From contig BAAHQB010000357.1 of assembly GCA_054601695.1 (NCBI GenBank), positions 96,809 through 160,808 on the forward strand: DNA of 64,000 bases, read 5' to 3'. Source of the stretch: Amorphochlora amoebiformis (lineage: Eukaryota; Cercozoa; Chlorarachniophyceae). Below, one piece after another: positions 1 through 16,422 of the stretch; the first letter of the stretch is position 1; each line of letters starts with the position of its first letter. The position numbers were made by a program, and so were the translations under genes. A model generated the notes under the pieces. That model ran no database searches. It saw nothing but the letters and a program-made list of their open reading frames with translations, and was not told the DNA's origin.

Positions 1-14
1 TTCTCTCCTCTATT

Positions 15-51
<37 letters not shown>

Positions 52-95
52 CACTCTCTCTCTCTTTTTCCTCTCTTTTACTCTCTATCTTGCTA
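1..95. repeat. CT-rich low-complexity tract
   Basis: Polypyrimidine sequence, mostly CTCT runs, leading directly into the CCCTAA array on its right. No coding signal is seen. Confidence 0.8.
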
Positions 96-440
96 ACCCT
101 AACTCTAGCCTAACATATCCTAAACCCAAGCCCAACGTAACCGTAACCCTAACCCTAACCCTAACCCTAACCCTAACCCTAAATGTAAGTCTTGTTATCC
201 TAACCCTAACCCTAACCCTAACCCTAACCCTAACCCTAACCCTAACCCTAACCCTAAATGTAAGTCTTATTATGCTAACCCTAAAGATATTCCTAACCCT
301 AACCCTAACTCTAACCCTAAATGTAAGTCTTGTTATCCTAACCCCAAAGATATTCCTAACCCTAACCCCAACCCCAACCCAGTAGCCAATCCTCACTCTA
401 AGTGTAACCCTAATCCTAACCCTAACCCTAACCCTAACCC
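96..440. repeat. Telomere-type CCCTAA array, C-rich strand on top
   Basis: Runs of CCCTAA interrupted by short spacers such as ATGTAAGTCTTGTTATC, which recurs three times. The orientation is that expected at a left chromosome end. The CT-rich start and the many similar internal arrays mean it could equally be interstitial. Confidence 0.9.
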
Positions 441-1312
441 TAAGCCTAAGCCTAAGCGTAACACTAAGCCTACGCCTAAGTCCAGGGCTAAATCTAAGCC
501 TAAGTTTAAGCCTAAGCCTAAGTGGGCCTAAGCCTAAGCCTAAAGCTAAAACTAAGCCTAAGTAAGCTTAAGCCTAAGCCTAAGGCTAAGCCGAAGCCTA
601 AGGCTAAGCCTAAGCCTGAGCCTAAGCCTAGGGCTAAGGCTAAGCCCAAGCCAAAGCCTAAGGCTAAGCCTAAGTCTAAGCCTAATCCTAATCCTAAGTC
701 CAAGCCTAAGTCTAAGCCTAAGCCTAAGCCTAAGCCTAAGTATGCCTAATCCTAAGCCTAAGCCTAACCCTAAGCCTAAGCCTAACCCTAAGCCTAACCC
801 TAAGCCTAAGCCTAACCCTAAGCCTAACCCTAAGCCTAACCCTAACCCTAAGCCTAAGCCTAAGCCTAAGGCCAATCCTAAGCCTAAGGCTAATCCTAAG
901 CCTAAGGCTCAGCCTAAGCCTAAGCTTAAGACTAAGCCTAAGCGTAATCCTAAGCCTAAGCCTAAGCCTAAACCTAACCTAAGTCTAAGCCTAAGCCTAA
1001 GGCTAAGCCTAAGTGCCTAATCCTAAGCCTAACCCTAAGCCTAACCCTAGTCCTAAGCCTAAGGCTAATCCTAAGCCTAAGGCCAATCCTAAGCCTAAGG
1101 CTAATCCTAAGCCTAACCCTAAGCCTAAGCCTAAGCCTACGCCTAAGCCTAAGGCTAATCCTAAGCCTAAGGCTAATCCTAAGCCTAAGGCTAATCCTAA
1201 GCCCAAGCCTAAGCCTAAGCCTAACCCTAAGCCTAAGCCTAATCTTAAGCCTAAGGCTAATCCTAAGCCTAAGGCTAAGCCTAAGGCTTAAGCTAAGCCC
1301 ATAAGTCTAAGG
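441..1312. repeat. Variant hexamer block, CCTAAG repeats
   Basis: About 870 bp in which CCTAAG largely replaces CCTAAC, with CCTAAT and CCTAAGG variants mixed in. The long Pro-Lys and Leu-Gly frames here are repeat translations. It is contiguous with the CCCTAA array and looks like a telomere-variant-repeat domain. No gene is seen. Confidence 0.9.
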
Positions 1313-1384
1313 TAAGGTTAACCAACCCTAGGGAATGTCTGCGAGATAGTAGATGTGCATATTATGCATATCAGGTTTGTAGAT

Positions 1385-1408
1385 GTTATGATATATGTAT
1401 TATATATA

Positions 1409-1440
<32 letters not shown>

Positions 1441-1477
1441 CTATAAATATGTATATATATATATATACATATATATG

Positions 1478-1509
<32 letters not shown>

Positions 1510-1521
1510 ATATATATATAC

Positions 1522-1556
<35 letters not shown>

Positions 1557-1568
1557 GATACACTCACA

Positions 1569-1613
<45 letters not shown>

Positions 1614-1714
1614 TAAAATAATAGTAAAGATATATTTATATACACATATATATACACAAATATACACACATATATACATATATATATGTATATATATATA
1701 CATATATACCTATT

Positions 1715-1759
<45 letters not shown>

Positions 1760-1814
1760 ATATATATACATAGATATATACATAAAAAGCGTAGGGTCAT
1801 GCGTTTCTTATTGT

Positions 1815-1849
<35 letters not shown>

Positions 1850-1856
1850 TATTTAC

Positions 1857-1928
<72 letters not shown>

Positions 1929-1943
1929 CATTCATATAATTAT

Positions 1944-1992
<49 letters not shown>

Positions 1993-2050
1993 AAATATAT
2001 ATATACATATATATACACACATACATATACATATATAAATATATTTCTAT
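1385..2050. repeat. TA/CA microsatellite tract
   Basis: Nearly uninterrupted (TA)n with short TG/CA runs. A small island at about 1788-1817 (AGCGTAGGGTC...) is a partial copy of the island at 2066-2100. Confidence 0.85.
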
Positions 2051-2436
2051 AAAGATTAAAGGTCCAAGCGTAGGGTCGTGTCGGACATTTTCAAATTGTC
2101 CCCAACCATCAACCCAAACACCAGAAGGTTGTTGCTTATTCCGGATACAATAAAACGCACCGAACTACCTACACTCATCTCTCGCACTCTCTCTTCTCTT
2201 TCTCATTCTCTTCTTTCTCTCTCTCTCTTCTCTTTCTATCTCTCGATCTCTTCTCTCTCTCGATCTCTTCTCTCTCTCTCTCTTCTTTCTTTCTCTCTCT
2301 TCTCTCTTCTCTCTCTCTTCTTTCTCTCTCTCGATCTCTTCTCTTTTTCCTTCCCTTCTCCCCTCTCTCTCTCTTCTCTTTTCTCTTCTCTCTCTCTCTT
2401 CTCTTTTCTCTTCTCTCTCTCTCTTCTCTTTTTTCT

Positions 2437-2455
<19 letters not shown>
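2051..2455. other. Unique island followed by CT-rich tract
   Basis: Positions 2051-2175 are non-repetitive and open in frames on both strands, so this may be an exon, but strand and frame cannot be chosen. Positions 2163-2455 are a polypyrimidine TCTC tract. No product is assigned. Confidence 0.5.
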
Positions 2456-2469
<14 letters not shown>

Positions 2470-2645
2470 GTATGTATGTATGTATGTATATATGTAGATA
2501 TGTTCACATATGTGTGTGCTTATACTTATATATTTAATATATATATATATATATATATATACATGTCACGTTTATCTATGTATACATGCATAATGTGTAT
2601 CTTTATACATACATATTATATATATATATATATGTATATGTATTA

Positions 2646-2693
<48 letters not shown>

Positions 2694-2694
2694 G

Positions 2695-4307
<1,613 letters not shown>

Positions 4308-4880
4308 GTTAGGATTAGAATTAGGGTTACCATTAGGCTTAGAATTATGCTTAAGAGTACGCTTAAGCTTAGGATTAGGTTTAGGGTTAGGGTTAGGGCT
4401 AGGGTTAGGGGTAGGATTAGAGTTAGGGTTAGGAATTTGGCTAGGGTTAGGATTAGGGTTAGGATTAGGGTTAGGGTAAGGATTAGGGTTAGGATTAGGG
4501 TTGATGTTAGGATATTAGGGTTAGGATTAGGCATAGGGTCAGGATTAGGGTTAGGGCTGGGGTTAGGGTTAGGATTAAGGTTAGGATTAGGATGGTGAGG
4601 GTTAGTGTTAGGGTTGGCGTCAGGATTAGGGTTAGGGTTAGGTTTGGGATTAGGGTTAGGGTTAGTGTTAGGGTTAGGGTTAGGTTTAGGGTTAGGGTTA
4701 GGTTTAGGGTTAGGTTAGAGTTCGGGTTAGGACTGGATTAGGGTTAGGATAAGGGTTAGGGTTAGTGTTAGGGTTAGGGTTAGGGTTACGGTTAGGGTTA
4801 GGATTAGGTTAGAGTTCGGATTAGGACTGGATTAGGGTTAGGGTTAGGGTTAGGGTTAGGGTTAGGGTTAGGAAGATAAC
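4308..4880. repeat. TTAGGG-type array starting at a splice donor
   Basis: About 570 bp of GGGTTA hexamers with GGATTA and GGCTTA variants, opposite in orientation to the array at 3425. It begins exactly at the GT that closes the candidate exon 4255-4307. Confidence 0.85.
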
Positions 4881-5022
4881 CCTAAGTGTAATTAAAGTAT
4901 AGCATTAAATCCTAACTCTAAATGTAATCGTAACCTTAAGGCTGGTAACTGTTAGGGTGGGGTTTGGGTTAGGCTTAGGAGATATGTATAGGATTTTACA
5001 TAAATAATGCATATACACATTC

Positions 5023-5076
<54 letters not shown>

Positions 5077-5091
5077 GTGTGTGTATTTTCG

Positions 5092-5152
<61 letters not shown>

Positions 5153-5240
5153 ATATATATATATATGTGTGTACATATATTATGTATGCATATTCATAAC
5201 ATGTGTGTTTATTTATAATATCATATAGATATATATATTT

Positions 5241-5304
<64 letters not shown>

Positions 5305-5361
5305 ATACTATATACATTATTATACACACACACACACACACAAATGCATATATACACCAGG

Positions 5362-5600
5362 ATATGTTCCACCGCAAATCTCACATCTCCGCCAACCCGA
5401 AAAGATACTAATTTAGAAAAATATCCTAATATTTCGGCCCATCCTTCCCACCCAGCTGATGAGAGGGGGGGGGGGGAGGGGTTCGAGAAAGGGGAGGGGG
5501 GGGGAGAGGGGTTCGAGAAAAGGGGAGGGGGGGGGGGGGGGGAAATTTGGAGGCGCTTAAGTGGTTGGCGGAAAATAAGGAGGTAGATTGTGCTACATGG
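5362..5600 (+). other. Unique island with poly-G runs, possible exon
   Basis: An AG acceptor (CACCAG) precedes an open stretch beginning [17 protein letters not shown]. Two poly-G blocks (about 5466-5541) follow, then a segment that can be read [16 protein letters not shown]. The G runs make the frame unreliable. It may hold one or two gene A exons. Confidence 0.35.
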
Positions 5601-5741
5601 CAGTATATCTTACGTTCATTATGTATGGATATATGTAAATAGATATGTGAAATATGCATGGAAGTATTTATGTGTGTGTAAGTGTGTATGTATGTATGTG
5701 TATGTGTATGTGTGTGTGGAAGATAGATATGTACATATATA

Positions 5742-5853
<112 letters not shown>

Positions 5854-5961
5854 TATATACATATATATATATATATATTTATATATATTTATATATAATA
5901 TATATATGTATATATATGTGTATAAATATATATTCTATAAGGTTCTAAAAGGGTTAATAGA

Positions 5962-6048
<87 letters not shown>

Positions 6049-6059
6049 CAAATATATAC

Positions 6060-6110
<51 letters not shown>

Positions 6111-6139
6111 ATATACACATATATAATACTTCCATATAG

Positions 6140-10669
<4,530 letters not shown>

Positions 10670-10893
10670 CATGTCACCTATGTCACGCCTGACGACCTGT
10701 AACAGTAGATTAGTTAACGTCGCAATGACAGTGGACATACTTGGCATGATTTTCGAGTGGCTTGCAATTGGAATCTAGGATTTGTAACACGCTCTGTTCG
10801 AGATGATTCCATGGCTAACTATATCTTGTCGCTAGTGATATCACATATCTAGCATATACTAGAGGTGTTCTTGGTGGATATCTAGGATATATA

Positions 10894-10937
<44 letters not shown>

Positions 10938-11965
10938 CATATGTATAATATATATTGTAGTTTCAGATACCTAGCGCTAGGATACTCTTAGATACTCATT
11001 ACAGCTCTAGCAGCTCGAGCTCGATCGATCGTCCATAGACTAGATAGGTAACACCGATTTAAAAAAAAACTAGAAAAAAAAAGTCGGAAGTTATACCTTG
11101 CATGAGATCTGACGTCCTATTGTCCGGATCGTATAATTGCAATAGTAGTCACTGAGTATGTAATACACATAGCTATCGTGACTCGTTAGCTAACTTCTCG
11201 GGTAAAATCACCTAACAGCATCCGGTGAAATGAAACAAGATGTGACATTACGCGTACTGTTGGTCACGCACGACAGTGACAATGAACTTGGTCACGCATG
11301 TGACTCCATTGGCTATTCCCTCTTTCCTTCACCTAGTTTGGTCACGTCGGCTCCACTGCCCGAGCTCATGTGATCACATCCCTGCGGGTCCGTATTCCCC
11401 AGGGGACATGCGCCATTTTTTGCTCTAGCGTGACCTGAGGACAAATCACTTGCGTGACCAAGTGCATAGTCACCTCCCAGCGTGACCAATAGGAATGTCA
11501 CATCATGTTCATCTCACCCGAACCACATCTCTTCCTGTCCAATGGTTGTCAGCGTGACAATGCTTGCCTTGCTCCTGGCGCGAGGGGGGGAGGGCACACC
11601 GAGTCACGTCACGAGGGGGCGGGTCAGGGGTACCCACATCCCTTTTGTCAGGAGATCGAGGGCGATCACGCAGAGGGGGGCCCGAGGAGGAAGGGGTACT
11701 AGCGAGGTGAGAGCGGAGATGCAAAGTCTCAACGAGTTGCCTCCACAGGTTAAAAAGGGGGGGGGGGTTGAAAGGCACAGGATAAACGGGGCGGGGGCGG
11801 GATTTCGGTGATTTTAATTTTGTCAGGTTTTGGCCGGGAGTGCGATAGGATTGTTACCTTTCTTGTATGCTACGGTTGAGTTTGCTAATAGGATTTATGT
11901 GCAGGTTCTTTGTATGTGATTTATGTATGTCTATAGTGTTGTATTATATTATACTATATATATAT

Positions 11966-12018
<53 letters not shown>

Positions 12019-12055
12019 GCATGTGTGAGTGTGTTTATATATATATACATATATG

Positions 12056-12105
<50 letters not shown>

Positions 12106-12108
12106 ACA

Positions 12109-12195
<87 letters not shown>

Positions 12196-12196
12196 G
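10670..12196. other. Intergenic region, GTCAC/GTGAC-rich, no gene seen
   Basis: Mostly unique sequence with TA tracts at about 10890-10960 and 11950-12190. Short ORFs at 11313-11811 show no recognisable domain. From about 10658 to 11560 the pentamers GTCAC and GTGAC are unusually frequent. A run of ten G lies near 11757. Confidence 0.6.
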
Positions 12197-12929
12197 AGAC
12201 AATGCGGCATGTGCGAAGGGGCAGGGCTGGTATTCAAAGACAAAGATGGCGATTGGCTACCCGGCACGTGTCCACTCACACAGTCCATAAAACACATGTG
12301 ATTGGCTACCTGGCACGTGTCCACTCACACAGTCCATAAAACACATGTGATTGGCTACCTGGCACGTGTCCACTCACACAGTCCATAAAACACATGTGAT
12401 TGTCTACCTGGCACGTGTCCACTCACACAGTCCATATAACACATGTGATTGGCAACCGGGCACGTGTACAACTCATCTGATTGGCTACCAGGCACGTGTC
12501 CACGCACACAGTCCATATAACACATGTGATTGGCTACTGGCACGTGTACAACTCATCTGATTGGCTACCGGGCACGTGTCCACGCACACAGTCCATATAA
12601 CACTGTCATTGGCTACCTGGCACGTGTACAACACATGTGGTTGGCTACCTGGCACGTGTCCACTCACACAGTCCATATAACACATGATTGGCTACCTGGC
12701 ACGTGTACAACTCATCTGATTAGCTACCTGGCACGTGTCCACTCTCACAGTTCATATAACACATGTGATTGGCTACCTGGCACGTGTCCACTCACACAGT
12801 CCATATAACACATGTGATATCACGGGAAGGCGCAGGGGTAGTATTGGAAGACAAAGATGGCGATTGGCTATTTCACACGTGTCGAGAGAGAATGAGAGGG
12901 GGGAGGGGAATGGAGTGGCAAAGAATATA

Positions 12930-12994
<65 letters not shown>

Positions 12995-13111
12995 ATAATA
13001 TGTAAATATTATATATATATTCATATATATATATATAAGACACATATATGTGAACTGATACGTACAATAACACATGCACGTTTACTCGTATATACACATA
13101 TACAAATACAT

Positions 13112-13160
<49 letters not shown>

Positions 13161-14264
13161 TACCATACCCTAACCCAGGTTCTGCCTCTGACGTGATGGC
13201 GAAAAAGCGGTTACGAAAATGCCCCACGTGTGGAGGTTTCATCCCATGGCTAGGTTGGGGTTTCTTCTTCCTCTCGGTCAAAACCCAAAATTCAAAATTC
13301 AAAATTCAAAATTCAAAATTCAAAATCCAAAACCGAAACCCTAACCCTAACCGTAACCCTAACCCGAATTATTAAACCTGCCAAAAAGCCGACAAACTCA
13401 AACCCCACCCCGACATCCTAATGTTGAACTCTTAATTTTAACCCTAACCCTAACCCTAACCCTAACCCGACACCGGACACGGACATCTAACCCTAACCCT
13501 AACCCTAACCCTAACCCCAACCCTAACCCTAACCCTAACCTGTCAGAACCGATATGTCGACCCAGGAAAGGTAGCATCAGGGTTAGGGTTAGGGTTTGGG
13601 TCAGGCGTCAGGGCTGGGTTACGATTATCAGGGTCAGGGTTAGAGTTAGGGTTAGGGTTAGGGTTAGGGTCAGGGTTAGGGGGTTAGGATTAATACAGGT
13701 TTAGGATCGATAAATTGTAGCCCACAAGTAACCCTAACCCTAACCCTAACCTAACCCTAACACTAACCCTAACCCTAACCCTAACCCTAACCCTAACACT
13801 AACCCTAACCCTAACCCTAACCCTAACGTAGGGGGGACCGTTGAAGCAACCCTCGCGAAATTGGCAGGTTAAGGACCCTAATCTAACCTTTGGTAAAATT
13901 ACCCAACTGAACTGGAATCCGAACCCAAATCTAACCCTAACCCTAACCCTAACCCTAACCCTAACCCTAACCCTAACCGTGTGCCCCGACGTAAGTCTAA
14001 GTCTGAAAGTAACCAGGCGATAGGGGAAGCCGCTAGAGCGAAGAGAAAGGAAAAAATGGTGTGTGCGCATGTGTAGATATAATTGTAAGATATATAAATC
14101 ACACATGTATGCTGTGTGTGTATGTGCAGATATAATTGTAAGATATATAGATCACACATGTATATGTGAGAAAACACAGAATGCTGTGTGTGTATGTGTA
14201 GATTACTGTAAATTACAGAAATCACACATGTATATGTGAGAAAACACACAAAATGGTGTGTGCG

Positions 14265-14329
<65 letters not shown>

Positions 14330-14400
14330 CTCATATACATAAAAATTTATGCCTTAATATTCACAAATAATTCGCATATAAACATGTTCGGATACATACT

Positions 14401-14457
<57 letters not shown>

Positions 14458-14610
14458 GTGTAATATATAGATATATATACATATATAGTACATAGAAATA
14501 GTACATACTTTGGTATGTATATGAGGCATTAATACCCAGGAAACCGAAGCGTTAGAGAGTGACTCAGCGTCGTGTCACAAATGCACTACAAACTCGACGA
14601 CTACGGAACA
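12197..14610 (+). CDS. Gene C, candidate CxxCxGxG zinc-finger protein
   Basis: Open islands with splice signals: 12197 to about 12267 ([18 protein letters not shown]), about 13185-13243 ([11 protein letters not shown]), 13832-13866 ([12 protein letters not shown]), about 13990-14056 ([20 protein letters not shown]) and 14540-14610 ([18 protein letters not shown]). CGMCEGAG fits the CxxCxGxG module of DnaJ/BSD2-type zinc fingers; CPTCGG and CHKC would add further zinc-binding pairs. The first exon's 3' end is amplified in the 49-bp array next to it, and a diverged copy that keeps the frame ([15 protein letters not shown]) lies at about 12822-12880. Not every junction matches in phase, so the model is partial. 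Introns contain CCCTAA/TTAGGG arrays. Confidence 0.45.
12251..12815. repeat. 13-unit array, each unit with CACGTG and ATTGG
   Basis: Units start at 12251, 12300, 12349, 12398, 12447, 12479, 12528, 12559, 12607, 12639, 12686, 12718 and 12767. Two unit lengths mix: about 49 bp (CACTCACACAGTCCATATAA type) and about 31 bp (ACAACTCATCT type). Every unit has the palindrome CACGTG, and most have GATTGGCTACC. The array is bounded on both sides by related copies of AAAGACAAAGATGGC. Confidence 0.92.
13288..13330. repeat. AAAATTC short tandem repeat
   Basis: Five or more copies of a 7-9 bp AAAATTC unit immediately before CCCTAA sequence. Confidence 0.75.
13340..13978. repeat. Telomere-type arrays in alternating orientation
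   Basis: CCCTAA blocks at about 13437-13545, 13735-13826 and 13933-13978 surround a GGGTTA block at about 13577-13690. Short unique segments between them behave like exons of gene C. Confidence 0.85.
14060..14275. repeat. Imperfect 50-80 bp repeats with TGTGTGTATGTG core
   Basis: Segments containing AGATATAATTGTAAGATATA and ATCACACATGTATATGTGAG recur three to four times. AAAATGGTGTGTGCG at the gene C donor (about 14053) is repeated at about 14252. Confidence 0.7.
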
Positions 14611-14642
14611 GTAATCATATATATAAATATGTAATGTATGTG

Positions 14643-14705
<63 letters not shown>

Positions 14706-14884
14706 ATGTGTGTGTATGTAAAAATGTTATGTAAATAAATGTTTAAACATACTAGTATGTACATGCATGGGTATATGTTCACTATTCAATGATATGTATA
14801 CATGTTATATATATATATATATATGTATGTGTATATATACACGTTATATGCACATGTATATATATGTGTGTATATATATATATT

Positions 14885-14916
<32 letters not shown>

Positions 14917-15401
14917 AATGTATGTATGAATATGTATATGTATGTGTATGCACACACATATACATGTACCTATGTGTACATGTGTATACATATTACACAT
15001 AATATGCGATATGTATACATATAAATAAACAATATGTGTATGTATGTATAAATATTGCATATATTATGTGTATGTACATATTTTTTGTATTATTTGTACA
15101 TAGATATAAATTATATATTATACATATATATATATACATTCATATAGACTAGATATTTATATATATATATATATACATTTATATATCATACACTATATGA
15201 CACACACCTAGCAGGCCGCGGTGACGACCCACACCGGGAATGTTGTAATACGATACCCGGGTAGTAACGGGTACTATCGGGTAGTATATGTAGCTCTACT
15301 AAAGTTCTGGCAGGATATTTTAGCTCTAGTAAATACTTGTACCAGCGGCTCCTAAGATGATAGACTTAAAAATGCTTTCAATGCATGCATGCACTGCTGC
15401 A
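14611..15401. other. Spacer, TA-rich then unique, no gene seen
   Basis: TA/TG tracts to about 15190, then unique sequence with GGGTAGTAACGGGTACTATC at about 15259-15285, a motif shared with other introns and spacers here. An open stretch follows a CAG near 15212, but nothing supports coding. Confidence 0.5.
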
Positions 15402-15406
15402 CATGA

Positions 15407-15583
15407 TATTACGTAGTGGGCGGTGATGCAGATGAGATCTGTCTATGATTACGTAGTAACTTGCCGATGCGTGAGCGGTAACTTAAACTAATGAGCTGTT
15501 CTTCCGCTCATATGACTAATTCGGTAAAACCTAATTTGTCGGCGGTCTCGTCATTCTGTCTTCACATTCATCCCTCACTGACA
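15407..15583 (-). repeat. 3' LTR of copia element 1
   Basis: 177 bp, identical to 21108-21284. The sense strand starts TGTCAGTGAGGG directly after the purine tract. Confidence 0.95.
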
Positions 15584-15592
15584 CGCCCCCTC
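15584..15592 (-). other. Polypurine tract of copia element 1
   Basis: Sense strand GAGGGGGCG abuts the LTR start TGTCAG. The same TTTGAGGGGGCGTG string recurs inside the untranslated region near 16177-16190. Confidence 0.8.
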
Positions 15593-15630
15593 AAACGTTA
15601 TACATTTATATATATATATACTTAATATAT

Positions 15631-15666
<36 letters not shown>

Positions 15667-15739
15667 GCATATATATGAATTTAGGAGGTTTGCACAAAAG
15701 TGATGATGGATGTGTTTACGTCCCGTGTTTTTGTATATA

Positions 15740-15795
<56 letters not shown>

Positions 15796-16422
15796 TATAT
15801 ATATTCTTGATCGGCTTATGTGGATAAAAATTTAAGAAAAACCACTCGTGAAAAAAAAATTATGTATTTGTAGCGGAAAACTTGTTTAAAAAAAAACACT
15901 TATGTTTCTATTTGTGTGGAGAAAAAATTTTAAAAACCACTGAGGTACTTTTACCTATATTCATTCTTAGTGGAAAACTATGTAAAAACCACTTGTAATT
16001 CTTTTTATTCCTAGTGGAAAGTATTGCAAAAACCACTTTAAATATATTTAATTCGTGGAGAAAAATTCGAAAACCACTTCTTTTTATTTCTAGTGGAAAG
16101 TGTTGCAAAAACCACTTTAAATATATTGAATTCGTGGAGAAAAATCCGAAAAACCACTTCTTTCATTCATTTGTGCACGCCCCCTCAAAGGTATATGTAC
16201 TCCTCGGAATGTTTATTGTCCACATATATACATATACATATGTAAATATGTGTATCTTTATGTTTTCACCCTTGGTAGAATGGTCTGGCTTCGCGTTCCG
16301 GCAGAGCTATGACAGGTGTGTTGCCCCACCTCGACGGGTGATCAAGCCTCGATAATGGTCCAACAGGCACCAACGCTCACTAGGTGGAATGTTCACCAGT
16401 CCTTTCTGCCTCCCACATTCAC
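15584..16422 (-). other. 3' untranslated region of copia element 1
   Basis: Between the pol stop and the 3' LTR. It holds TA tracts and two roughly 80-bp tandem copies (about 16008-16165) built from GTGGAAAGT...AAAACCACTT pairs, with decayed copies to about 15830. The complementary GTGG/CCAC pairs could form small hairpins. Confidence 0.75.

Noticed and set aside
1-1312. True chromosome end
   Set aside because: The array is degenerate, does not start at base 1, and similar arrays occur at a dozen internal places.
11313-11811. ORFs of 60-109 codons in the spacer
   Set aside because: No domain, overlapping on both strands, composition driven by GTGAC and G-rich sequence.
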